Shown here in pieces: positions 1-6,897 of a stretch of DNA of 52,869 bases. Position 1 is the first letter of the stretch, and each line of letters starts with the position of its first letter. A model generated the notes under the pieces. The model had not been told where the DNA came from. It ran no database searches and saw nothing but the letters and a program-made list of their open reading frames with translations. The translations under genes and the position numbers were made by a program. The DNA lies in NCBI GenBank assembly GCA_024280485.1, contig JAJRQB010000165.1:1-52869 (forward strand), written 5' to 3'. The DNA comes from Deltaproteobacteria bacterium (GTDB lineage: Bacteria; Desulfobacterota; Desulfuromonadia; Desulfuromonadales; Geopsychrobacteraceae).

Positions 1-43
1 AGGTTATCCAGCGTCGCTAACGATTCCGGTGCGAGTAAAAAAA

Positions 44-139
44 TGGCACAGCTTGGACCGGAATCAGTGGCACACTTTGCTCCGGAACGGGTGGCCTACT
101 TTGGATCGGAATGGGTGGTACAGTTTGGTCCGGAATACG
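44..139. mobile_element. Terminal repeats of an IS21-like element (element runs off the window)
   Basis: Four consecutive imperfect direct repeats of exactly 24 bases start at 44, 68, 92 and 116. Each has the pattern TGGCACA-cTTTGgtCCGGAAtg. Arrays of such repeats are typical of the ends of some IS21-family elements, where the transposase binds. The last repeat ends one or two bases before an attC site (141), so the element appears to have inserted right beside that site. The transposase genes would lie before position 1. The family call rests on remembered repeat style, not on a seen transposase. Confidence 0.55.
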
Positions 140-140
140 C

Positions 141-264
141 ATTCTAACGGGTAATGATAACCAGCGGCGACGCGAGATTGCGTGACCCACCGCAATTTTA
201 GATTTTGTTTTTTAAAATTTGCACAGACGTATTTTTCCGTCCGCGTTGATTGGTTTGTTAGGGC
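141..264 (-). other. Integron attC site 1
   Basis: Read on the minus strand the site starts with an R'' core ending in CTAAC (plus-strand GTTAGGGC at 257-264) and ends with the R' core GTTAGAAT (plus-strand complement at 141-148). Imperfectly complementary inner boxes lie between them (AACGCGGACGG and CGTCGCCGCT). It would be the attC of the cassette carrying the 1612-2232 gene, but an IS481 element now separates gene and site. It is longer and more diverged than sites 3 and 4. Confidence 0.7.
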
Positions 265-271
265 GTTTCAC

Positions 272-1600
272 GGTACGAACCGGGTACATAGGTAACACTT
301 TCTTCTGGGTACATGGGTTACACCGGGCGTGGATTCTGGTGCCGCATCGGCACCCGCTTGATTACGTCCTTGATAATCCCCATCTCCTCGTAAAACCTTC
401 CAATCAAAAGTTCCCGGAAGTAAACATTGTAAACGCCATCATCGATCTCTTCAAAGCCAATACGATCCTCTATTAGCGTTTGGCTGACAGGCACTCGATG
501 ATGATGCCAGCGGATGCCGCCATTCCGACTGACGCGGCGCACCTCAAAGTGCTGTGGATACTCGTAAGGCAGGATATTTTCCGGCATCTTTCGGTTTGAG
601 GCCGTGTAGACCTCCGCTGGGGTTTTCATGTCCAGCGACTCATGGGGCCGGATCTTGTTGTATTCCTCACGGAAGGCATTGAGTTGCTGTTGTTGAGCCG
701 TCAGATGTCTTCCTGGGGGAATGGTCGCCTCCTTCTTCAGGGTGCGATGCATCCGCTCATGTTTGCCGTTTTGCTGCGGCTTTCCCGGTTCAATCTGTTC
801 TGGATAAACCCCCAACTTTATCCACCAGACGGATAAGGCCGAGAGCCTGGCAATCGCACTGGAGGCAAAGGGTACGCCGTTGTCGGTGCGAATGCGTTCT
901 GGCAGGCCATAAGTCTTAAAGAGGCGCGTAAAGGTAACTTGGCTCGCCACCAGAGAAATGGCCGAATGTGCTGAACAACCGAGCAGATAGCGACTGTGCA
1001 TGTCACATACGGTCAGTGGATAACAATATTGACCGTTGAGCATCTTGAAGTGGCCCTTGTAATCTGCCGTCCAGATCTCATTCGGTGCATTGCATGTCGT
1101 CTTGGGGCAACCGGGATGCTGACGACGAAGGCGCCGACGTTTAGGTTCGATCAGACCTTTGCGTTTGAGAATGTCTGCTGCGGTGGAGATCGCAGGTAAC
1201 GTCCACTCCGGGTGCCGTTTGCCGATCACATGCAGAAGTTTTTTCGGTCCCCAAGTCCGATGTTTACGCCGTTCCCGCACAATGGCCTGAATAATGGCAT
1301 CATCAGTTTGATGCGGGCAGGCCAGCGGTCGTCGGGAACGCTCTTCCAGGCCTTCAACACCATAGTCGCGATAACGGCCAACCCACTTATATCCTGTCTT
1401 GCGGCTGACACCGAAGTGCTGGCACAGTTCACTAAAGGAATAAAACCCCTCTAGATAATCTGAAAGAAAACGAATCCTCTGGTCCATTACGGTAACTCCT
1501 CTCCAACCCATAGACGCCTCCTTTGGCAATCTATGAATTCTACAAAAAGTGTTACCTATGTACCCAGAACGTTTTGTTACCTATCTACCTGTTTGCTACA
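272..1600 (-). mobile_element. IS481-family insertion sequence
   Basis: The element consists of one transposase gene flanked by complex inverted ends. A perfect 19-base inverted repeat GGGTACATAGGTAACACTT lies at 282-300 and, inverted, at 1547-1565. Each end carries a second related box (307-324 on the left, about 1576-1589 on the right), so each end has two GGTACATAGGTAACA-type boxes about 25 bases apart. Outer limits are estimated from the weaker outermost match (about 272 and 1600), and I saw no convincing target duplication. It lies between the stop of a cassette gene and that cassette's attC site. Confidence 0.8.
318..1487 (-). CDS. IS481-family transposase
   Basis: A 389-residue DDE-type integrase-fold transposase. 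The N-terminus is a helix-turn-helix (FGVSRKTGYKWVGRY, about residues 25-40). It is followed by an rve core with WTADYKG (first Asp, about residue 142), RTDNG (second Asp, about 205) and GKHERMH (Glu, about 246), and by a C-terminal region typical of IS481 members. The ATG at 1487 is chosen because GGAG precedes it at good spacing; a TTG at 1529 would add 14 residues. The reading frame is intact and both ends are present, so the element may be active. Confidence 0.9.
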   Translation of the reverse strand: MDQRIRFLSDYLEGFYSFSELCQHFGVSRKTGYKWVGRYRDYGVEGLEERSRRPLACPHQTDDAIIQAIVRERRKHRTWGPKKLLHVIGKRHPEWTLPAISTAADILKRKGLIEPKRRRLRRQHPGCPKTTCNAPNEIWTADYKGHFKMLNGQYCYPLTVCDMHSRYLLGCSAHSAISLVASQVTFTRLFKTYGLPERIRTDNGVPFASSAIARLSALSVWWIKLGVYPEQIEPGKPQQNGKHERMHRTLKKEATIPPGRHLTAQQQQLNAFREEYNKIRPHESLDMKTPAEVYTASNRKMPENILPYEYPQHFEVRRVSRNGGIRWHHHRVPVSQTLIEDRIGFEEIDDGVYNVYFRELLIGRFYEEMGIIKDVIKRVPMRHQNPRPV

Positions 1601-1611
1601 CACGCCGCAGT

Positions 1612-2232
1612 CTAATACTTTTCGTGATTCATCAGTGCCGCAATATTTATTAGTTCATTGGTAGTGTTTTTTATGCGTCTGACCTCAGATTCAAAAGACT
1701 CAATTTCTTTGATATTTGTAGTCAGGTTATTGTCTCTTGTTATTGCAATTACGACACTAAAAAGAAGCCACGCCGCGTCGATGGCTAAATCTATGAGGTT
1801 TTCTTCAATATGGGCGTCACCGACTTTGCGATTACGTTTCTCACCATTCAAACTTGGGTTGCGGATAAACCATGCTGTTCCACCCAGTGAGATAAGGTAG
1901 CCATGAAACAGTGAATGTCTATAGTTCATGAGGTCTTTAGCAGCTATAGCAGCTATATTTAACACCTCATTCGCCGTAATACTTAGCTCATCACTGCCTT
2001 CCGCTAGAGTGGCGACCCATGAATGTGCTGATGTTTTGTCAGTCGAGGGTCTATTGCCTCGTACATTCTCTTTTTTTAAGGCCCAAACGGCCCGCTCTAA
2101 ATTGGATTCGAACAGCCCCCACGCTACGGCAAAAGTACCTATCTTTTGTTGTATAGGTATCGGTATGCCAGCCTTTTGTAGTTTTTCGGTAACAATCAAG
2201 GCATTTCGTGTATGGGTGGGTAGCTTATGCAT
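1612..2232 (-). CDS. Integron cassette protein with a HEPN-like RxxxxHG motif
   Basis: A 206-residue protein of no family I recognise by name. It is mostly helical by eye and contains the stretch NYRHSLFHGYLI at about residues 103-114. This fits the R-x4-H signature of HEPN-domain RNases (R, four residues, H, G), where the Arg and His are catalytic in active members. It starts 9-10 bases after the R' core of attC 2 and has no clear ribosome binding site, as is common for cassettes. Its own attC (141-264) is separated from it by the IS481 insertion. Toxin or defence RNase activity is inference from the motif alone; many HEPN-like cassette proteins are uncharacterised. Confidence 0.75.
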   Translation of the reverse strand: MHKLPTHTRNALIVTEKLQKAGIPIPIQQKIGTFAVAWGLFESNLERAVWALKKENVRGNRPSTDKTSAHSWVATLAEGSDELSITANEVLNIAAIAAKDLMNYRHSLFHGYLISLGGTAWFIRNPSLNGEKRNRKVGDAHIEENLIDLAIDAAWLLFSVVIAITRDNNLTTNIKEIESFESEVRRIKNTTNELINIAALMNHEKY

Positions 2233-2242
2233 ATTTCATTTC

Positions 2243-2350
2243 GCCCTAACGGCCTGATCTGAGCGGCGGCGTACTCAGATTCAAGATAGTAAAATGCTTA
2301 TCGAACAACACCGCTGATATTTCCGTCCGACCCCAGAGATTGGTTAGAAG
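2243..2350 (-). other. Integron attC site 2
   Basis: On the minus strand it runs from the R'' core CTTCTAAC (complement of 2343-2350) to the R' core GTTAGGGC (complement of 2243-2250), with an imperfectly self-complementary interior (CCGCTGATATTTCC versus GGCGGCG boxes on the plus strand). It follows the stop of the HNH cassette gene and precedes the start of the 206-residue cassette protein, which is the geometry expected of a cassette junction. Confidence 0.75.
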
Positions 2351-2393
2351 CAGATCCCGCAATAGTCTGCGAGACCTGCTGACAATAATGAAT

Positions 2394-2645
2394 TTAGCCG
2401 CCATAACTCCCTGTTTTTTTGTGGCAATCTTGGCACAGGATTTCACAGTTGCTAAGCACAGGCTCACCATTAGAATTAATGTGGTGCGCCTCCCAACCCA
2501 TTGCCGTCTCTTTGCCTCGGCTCCCTTTGTTTAATTGTGTTCGACATCGGCTTGCATGACCATGAGACGAGCGAGTACATTCGCATCTGCCACCTGAGCG
2601 GTTCCATGCGGCTTCTACTACTGATTCTGGAAATGGTTTTGCCAT
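2394..2645 (-). CDS. Small HNH endonuclease-like cassette protein
   Basis: An 83-residue protein with the core of an HNH nuclease: paired cysteines near residues 22-35 (CEC...C), then WEAHHINSNGEPVLSNCEILC and DCHKK. The central HH is the catalytic histidine region, and the CxxC-H pattern at the end is a zinc-binding finger. The ATG at 2645 is preceded by a very good ribosome binding site (AAGGAGGAG). The gene is bounded by attC 3 upstream and attC 2 downstream. It is short for a complete nuclease but matches the size of free-standing HNH proteins. Its role (restriction, homing or defence) is unknown. Confidence 0.85.
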   Translation of the reverse strand: MAKPFPESVVEAAWNRSGGRCECTRSSHGHASRCRTQLNKGSRGKETAMGWEAHHINSNGEPVLSNCEILCQDCHKKTGSYGG

Positions 2646-2675
2646 TTGCTCCTCCTCCTTTGTGGGTTATTGTTG

Positions 2676-2781
2676 CTTCTAACGGTAGTGATAAGCGGTG
2701 GCGACGCGAACTTGCGTGTACCACTGAATTATTCGTGAACAACAAAGCTATATGCCATCCGCTTCATTATATGGTTAGATG
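2676..2781 (-). other. Integron attC site 3
   Basis: A 106-base site. Minus strand: R'' CATCTAAC (complement of 2774-2781), spacer, L'' AAGCGGATGG, central loop region, L' CCACCGCTT, spacer, R' GTTAGAAG (complement of 2676-2683). L'' carries one extra base (A) relative to L', the usual asymmetry that sets attC orientation, and it places the recombining R' end next to the HNH cassette start. The site is over 90% identical to attC 4, as in chromosomal integrons with host-specific attC families. Confidence 0.88.
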
Positions 2782-2784
2782 CAT

Positions 2785-3594
2785 TTATTTTGTATATATT
2801 TTGCAATTCTCATTGATTGGCTCACGAACAATGCTTATTTCAACTAAGTCCATTTTTGTTATTTTATTTATACATTCTTTTTCATCATATAATTCACCTG
2901 CAATATGGTTGCAATATATATAGTTTTTATTGCATATTCCGCAAATTGGCTTCCTAACCAACCCTCCAATACTAAACCCTTTAAGAGTACCTGATTTCAG
3001 CAATGAATAAGTATTGTCGTCTGTAATAATAGCTTCTTCGACGAATAAGCCTTTATCTTCAGTTTTTATATTCCCCCAACCAACTAGTTTGGGAGAATGT
3101 TCCAAGAAAATTGGAACCGGTCTGATTGGGTTTGGCGGAGGAATGGTCCGGATTGCCTGATGGATTTTTGAGCGTTCTTTCAATAGGGAAACTAACTCTT
3201 TAAACTTGCTGTCAGAAATAGGAGCGCCAATATGATTGTAATGGAGTTCTTTCCCTTCTTGGTCAACCTTAATGACAATATTAGTTGTTTCTGGTTTAGG
3301 GAGTTCTTTAAGCGAGTCGAAAGTATAGGAGGCAATCAAGCTAGTAAGTACCCCCAAGGGAATACCAACAAGCGTAGCAATAATCGGGGTGCTCAGGAAT
3401 TCCTTTACCCCTTTTTCAGCAATATAATTTATTTCACTTCCATCATCTGGAGTGACAATTACAGAATAACCTTTTGAACGTAAATTCTTTATGAGGTGTA
3501 AAGTTTCTCTCGAAACCACTCTGCGGTTTGGATAAATGCTTTCATAGGGGTTGGTTGATTGAAATTCAACCCTATAGATATGACTTTGTGACAT
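2785..3594 (-). CDS. Integron cassette protein with a prohead-protease-like C-terminus
   Basis: A 269-residue protein. The N-terminal third is unknown, with a hydrophobic segment at about residues 67-90 (STPIIATLVGIPLGVL...). From about residue 180 it reads LFVEEAIITDD..LLKSGTLKGFSIGG, and near the end DLVEISIVREPINENC. The pair 'LKGFSIGG' and 'LVEISIV..P.N' is typical of HK97-type phage prohead (U35-like) proteases. A cysteine cluster (CGICNKNYIYCNH) lies between the two parts, which is unusual for that family. ATG 3594 has an AAGGTGG ribosome binding site, and the stop lies 4 bases before attC 3. Protease activity is inferred; the residues that would form the catalytic set cannot be assigned with certainty. 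Confidence 0.8.
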   Translation of the reverse strand: MSQSHIYRVEFQSTNPYESIYPNRRVVSRETLHLIKNLRSKGYSVIVTPDDGSEINYIAEKGVKEFLSTPIIATLVGIPLGVLTSLIASYTFDSLKELPKPETTNIVIKVDQEGKELHYNHIGAPISDSKFKELVSLLKERSKIHQAIRTIPPPNPIRPVPIFLEHSPKLVGWGNIKTEDKGLFVEEAIITDDNTYSLLKSGTLKGFSIGGLVRKPICGICNKNYIYCNHIAGELYDEKECINKITKMDLVEISIVREPINENCKIYTK

Positions 3595-3615
3595 GTTCCA
3601 CCTTTATAATTTTTG

Positions 3616-3721
3616 CATCTAACGGTAGTGATAAGCGGTGGCGGCGCTAACTTGCGTGTACCACTAAATTATTCGTGAACCACAAAGCTATATTCCATCC
3701 GCTTCATTATATGGTTAGCTT
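3616..3721 (-). other. Integron attC site 4
   Basis: A 106-base site nearly identical to attC 3, differing at about six positions. Minus strand: R'' AAGCTAAC (complement of 3714-3721) to R' GTTAGATG (complement of 3616-3623). The inner AAGCGGATGG / CCACCGCTT pair and the extra A in L'' are kept. It belongs to the cassette whose membrane-protein gene is broken by IS30; the reconstructed stop codon of that gene (3707-3709) falls inside the attC, as is common in cassettes. Confidence 0.88.
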
Positions 3722-3802
3722 GATTTTTATTATGTTAATAATGCTGCCTACCCAAATAGAATTAAACGCATATAAAAATGCCGTAAAAGCAATTAGGTAG
3801 GT
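3707..3802 (-). pseudogene. Severed C-terminal end of the IS30-disrupted membrane-protein cassette gene
   Basis: Between attC 4 and the left end of the IS30 element the minus strand is open in one frame for 31 codons. It reads TYLIAFTAFLYAFNS and then IWVGSIINIIKIKLTI before a TAA inside attC 4. The content is a transmembrane helix followed by a basic tail, and the other two frames stop quickly. Joined to the 4870-5442 gene across the IS30 element, it would restore a membrane protein about 30 residues longer than the present one. The exact junction is uncertain because no target duplication was identified. Confidence 0.55.
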
Positions 3803-3804
3803 GA

Positions 3805-4900
3805 ATTCAAATTGCAAGTGCACCACGCGCTACGGGCCAGAACACTTCATGGGGTGTCCGGTATCCAAGACATTTCCGTGGTCGATTATTTAACCGCCTG
3901 ACGGCTTCTGCAACGGCATCCTCGTTGACTTTGCGAAAGTCGATCCCTTTTTGAAAATACTGTCGCAATAAACCGTTGGTATTTTCGTTGGCTCCCCGCT
4001 GCCATGCAGCATAAGGATCAGCGAAGTAAACTGTCAGGCGTGTTCTCTTCTCAAGTTCTTTGAAATTAGCGAATTCAGAGCCGTTGTCCAAGGTCAACGT
4101 TTGCCGCATTCTCCGGGGAATGGGGCCAAAAGCTTTGATACATTTTTCTGTCAGTGTTGCTGCTTTTTTGTCTTCGAGTTTCGCTGCTACAAGGTAGCGA
4201 CTTTTGCGTTCGACCATTGTTGCGACACAACCGGTTCCCAGCTTTCCTTGAATCGTGTCGCCCTCCCAGTCACCAAATCTTTGCCGGGTTGCAACCACTT
4301 TTGGCCGCTGATCAATACTGACTCGACCAGCTCGGAAACGACGCCCTGCGCCGTACCTACGCTGCTTTCGCCGTTTTTTATGTTTACGGCGTAGTTGCTT
4401 ATATAGGGTCCCGTCGACACTGCTTTCAAGATAGAGCCAGCGATAAATGGTTTCGTGGCTGATTCGCATGCGATCATCTTTTGGATAGTCTATGCGAATC
4501 CTGTTTGCAATCTCCTCTGGCGACCATTCTTGACTGAGTTTGGATGCGACATAAGCCACCAGTCGCTGATTATTTTGCCGTCTAAAATGCCGAGGTTGCT
4601 GGTTGCTCTCAAGAGCTAATGGTTGCGTCCAGCTGTAATGATAAGTTGTCCACGGATGCCTGGCTTTGGCTCGTTTGAACTCTCGACTGATGGTGCTGTG
4701 ATTACGGTCAAGTCGCCGGGCAATTTCCCGGATGCTGTAATCATATTGTAAATGGCTGATGACATAGCGCTCTTTTTCGCTAAGATGTTGGTAGGACATG
4801 GCAGGATCCCTTCTGGCTCTGAGTTGGTCGTACTTCACAGAATACCAGAAGCCCTGTCATGTTCTACTCTTAGCTCAAGTGGTGCACTTTGAAGTTGAAT
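3805..4900 (-). mobile_element. IS30-family insertion sequence
   Basis: About 1.1 kb with one transposase gene and 22-base imperfect inverted ends: ATTCAAATTGCAAGTGCACC at the left (from 3805) and ATTCAACTTCAAAGTGCACC inverted at the right (ending at 4900). These match at about 19 of 22 positions. The right end supplies the last residues and stop of the neighbouring membrane-protein gene, showing that the element inserted into that gene. No clear short target duplication was seen. Confidence 0.82.
3807..4799 (-). CDS. IS30-family transposase
   Basis: A 330-residue transposase. The N-terminal helix-turn-helix reads YSIREIARRLDRNHSTISRE (about residues 21-40). The DDE core has GDWEGDT (first Asp), LTLDNGSEF (second Asp) and GANENTNGLLRQY (Glu), which are diagnostic of IS30. 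The ATG at 4799 (MSYQHLSEKER) is chosen over an upstream start that would add 13 residues, because IS30 proteins usually begin at this point and an AAGGGA sequence precedes it. The frame is intact. Confidence 0.92.
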   Translation of the reverse strand: MSYQHLSEKERYVISHLQYDYSIREIARRLDRNHSTISREFKRAKARHPWTTYHYSWTQPLALESNQQPRHFRRQNNQRLVAYVASKLSQEWSPEEIANRIRIDYPKDDRMRISHETIYRWLYLESSVDGTLYKQLRRKHKKRRKQRRYGAGRRFRAGRVSIDQRPKVVATRQRFGDWEGDTIQGKLGTGCVATMVERKSRYLVAAKLEDKKAATLTEKCIKAFGPIPRRMRQTLTLDNGSEFANFKELEKRTRLTVYFADPYAAWQRGANENTNGLLRQYFQKGIDFRKVNEDAVAEAVRRLNNRPRKCLGYRTPHEVFWPVARGALAI

Positions 4901-5442
4901 CTACCGTATGGGAGTAAATAATCGGACACTCCCTTTCTGTTGATCAAAACATGAAAAAAAGAAATGACAATATCGTATGTAAATGGAATTGCGGATAGTT
5001 CTATGTCTTTATTTGTGTCCTCACCGTACATGTTTCTTTCTGACACAACATTGACTTTTAATTTTAAAAAATTTGCCATTTTCGTGTCAGAAAACATAAA
5101 TTTACCACCATGCTCCTCGCAAGCAGGACAGACCTCAATTGATTTTTTTCTGATTTTCGTCCAACATCTGCTGTTAAGTTTATCCAAGAACCCACTAACA
5201 ATTCCAAGATCAGGCTCATCTCTACAATATTGATAATATCGAATAAAGAAATATGAAAACATTACCCAAAGAGAAATATAAACAACTTCAAAATCTTGAA
5301 ATTTAAGCTTTAGACCAACTAAGCTGAAATCTTCAATAACAACACCACCTTCAGCAAAAACTATTATCAAAATACTGATGATAAGTAGATTCCTTCTTTG
5401 TCTCGCTAAACCACTCGACATTTCTATTGGTGTTTTAATCAA
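4870..5442 (-). CDS. Integron cassette membrane protein, C-terminus replaced by IS30 sequence
   Basis: A 190-residue protein with two N-terminal transmembrane helices (about residues 17-35 and 50-68: NLLIISILIIVFAEGGVV and VVYISLWVMFSYFFIR). A soluble part with a CPAC pair (CPACEEHGG) and a weaker hydrophobic segment (YDIVISFFHVLI) follow. The last residues, NFKVHHLS, are encoded by the IS30 right end, so the native C-terminus is lost; a likely remainder lies at 3707-3802. Translation probably begins at TTG 5442 (preceded by AAGAGA) or ATG 5421. The family is not recognised. Its position directly behind a GTTAGCC core marks it as a cassette gene. Confidence 0.7.
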   Translation of the reverse strand: MIKTPIEMSSGLARQRRNLLIISILIIVFAEGGVVIEDFSLVGLKLKFQDFEVVYISLWVMFSYFFIRYYQYCRDEPDLGIVSGFLDKLNSRCWTKIRKKSIEVCPACEEHGGKFMFSDTKMANFLKLKVNVVSERNMYGEDTNKDIELSAIPFTYDIVISFFHVLINRKGVSDYLLPYGRFNFKVHHLS

Positions 5443-5458
5443 TTTAATCTCTTTTTTA

Positions 5459-5540
5459 AGGCTAACAGGGATTCAGCGGTTACCAGAACATTGGATCTAC
5501 CGGTAACCGGATATTCAATATTCTGGTAATCGTCTATCCG
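5459..5540 (-). other. Degenerate attC or attI-like site at the head of the cassette array
   Basis: The minus strand ends in GTTAGCC (complement of 5460-5466), with the first cassette gene starting about 17 bases further on, as at the other cassette junctions. Inside it, CAGCGGTTACCAGAACATTG on the plus strand pairs imperfectly with CAATATTCTGGTAATCG...CCGCT. A proper R'' core (CTAAC) is not visible at the far end, so the site is either decayed or an attI-like half. No integrase gene follows within the window. Confidence 0.4.
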
Positions 5541-5678
5541 CTAAAAATTCCAATAAATACAGTATGTTATTTATTAGAATTTGTGATTTATTACGTTAAT
5601 TACTTTCACGCGAATGGACGGATCAATGTTTCCGAGAGAGATCATTCTCAGGTTTTAAATCCGGAAACTCATATCTTA

Positions 5679-5733
5679 AAAATAGAAAACCCGCCTGTGT
5701 CTGCAGAGTTTAATCTGCACTCCAAGCGGGTTT
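5679..5733 (-). terminator. Rho-independent terminator
   Basis: AAACCCGC (5687-5694) pairs with GCGGGTTT (5726-5733), with an inner TGCAGA/TCTGCA stem. On the minus strand the hairpin is followed by TTTTC-TATTTTT. It sits about 100 bases downstream of the endonuclease/exonuclease/phosphatase-fold gene, so it likely ends that transcript and insulates it from the cassette array. The rest of 5541-5836 is AT-rich and holds no gene that I can see. Confidence 0.75.
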
Positions 5734-5836
5734 CTTGTTCTTAAATGATTTCCCCTCAGATTCATGCATGACACCCCCCACAAAAACGTGACTTCATTAA
5801 AATTTGTCACAGTCTACAGGTGGCATGGCTAAACGG

Positions 5837-6706
5837 TCAAGAAAATCGGTTGGTTGGTTTTAGTCCTTCCTTTTTTGGGGACTTTTTGACTCTATTCTCT
5901 GCTGATCCGCAGGTCTGGTCGCAGGGGGACGGAATATCCCCTTTATCACGACAGGAGCAGTGTGGTGGCCTTGGGACTTTGCGGTCATCTTCGGCGACTT
6001 CGACATCGAAATCGACCAATACGGGGAGGTGATCGGAGAATTGCACCTGTGGGACTTGAAAGTTGCGGACTTTAATCCCTTTGCTGTGCAAAACAAAATC
6101 GAGATGGCGGCTTGGATTTTTGCTTGGGTAAGTGGGCAAGCTATCGACGTTGGCATTCACCAGCCCGGTTGCGGCCAGAAACATGTCGATCTCGGTTTCA
6201 CCCCAGAGCATGTTGAAATCTCCCGCGACCACGCAGGGGCGATCGGTCTTTTTAACCAGCTCATAGAGGGCGCTCAGCTGCTGGTGCCGGGTGCGTGCTC
6301 CCAGGGATAGATGGACCAGAAACACCACGACATGCTGCAGCTCGAGTTCTATGACCAGCCGTTTCATCCCGGTCTTTAAAAAGTGAAAGGTCTCGTCACG
6401 GATGCGGTAGCGGGTTAAAAATGCATTCCCTTGATTCCTGATGATCGGAACATTCCGCCAGACCGAGCCATGCTCGTATTTGATGGAATGGGAGTGATAA
6501 TGGCCGAGCGACTTGGCCAGCTGCTCAGCCTGGTTCTGGCCGTTGCTGCGATAGGAACCATGATCCACCTCGATCAGGCCGACCAGATCGGGCTCGAGTT
6601 CGCGCAGAAAATCGCTGATCTTTTCAAAGTTCTTTTTTGAAGAGCTGGCCGATCTGTGGATTCTCGGACCGGTCGCATACCGCATGTTGTAGAGCACAAA
6701 CCGCAT
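5837..6706 (-). CDS. Endonuclease/exonuclease/phosphatase (EEP) fold protein
   Basis: A 289-residue metal-dependent hydrolase of the EEP superfamily (DNase I / APE1 / Mg-dependent phosphodiesterase fold). Conserved points in order are YNMRYA (Asn, residue 7), LVGLIEVD (catalytic Glu, about 46), VHLSLG (His, about 132), VVAGDFNM (Asp/Asn, about 162), HLDFVL (about 201) and FSDHLPVLVDF (Asp-His pair, about 224). The core ends near residue 235; the last 50 residues are a low-complexity tail with several Cys and Pro. No signal peptide is apparent. The substrate (DNA, phospholipid or nucleotide ester) cannot be told from sequence. A terminator follows downstream. Confidence 0.85.
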   Translation of the reverse strand: MRFVLYNMRYATGPRIHRSASSSKKNFEKISDFLRELEPDLVGLIEVDHGSYRSNGQNQAEQLAKSLGHYHSHSIKYEHGSVWRNVPIIRNQGNAFLTRYRIRDETFHFLKTGMKRLVIELELQHVVVFLVHLSLGARTRHQQLSALYELVKKTDRPCVVAGDFNMLWGETEIDMFLAATGLVNANVDSLPTYPSKNPSRHLDFVLHSKGIKVRNFQVPQVQFSDHLPVLVDFDVEVAEDDRKVPRPPHCSCRDKGDIPSPCDQTCGSAENRVKKSPKKEGLKPTNRFS

Positions 6707-6897
6707 AAGTACCTGTCTTTATCAAGGTACGATCAAGTGATAATGCCAGGGATGACCTCGGCCACTATCTCGTCATTTTAAATTAAACAGCCACGATTTG
6801 TCAGTCCCCTCGTCTGGTTTTCTGTGCTGAGCCTCAGTTGCGGGCAAAGCCGGTATGGTAAAAAATCTGCCGATTCATAAGGGGCTATCCGCGCAGT

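Noticed and set aside
2476-2745. Second minus-strand open frame overlapping the HNH cassette gene
   Set aside because: It reads through attC 3 in a different frame, has no motifs and overlaps the well-supported HNH gene.
3805-4900. A short target-site duplication around the IS30 element
   Set aside because: Flanks (GGTAGGTGA on the left, CTACCGTAT on the right) give only an inverted, not a direct, match, so the duplication could not be assigned.
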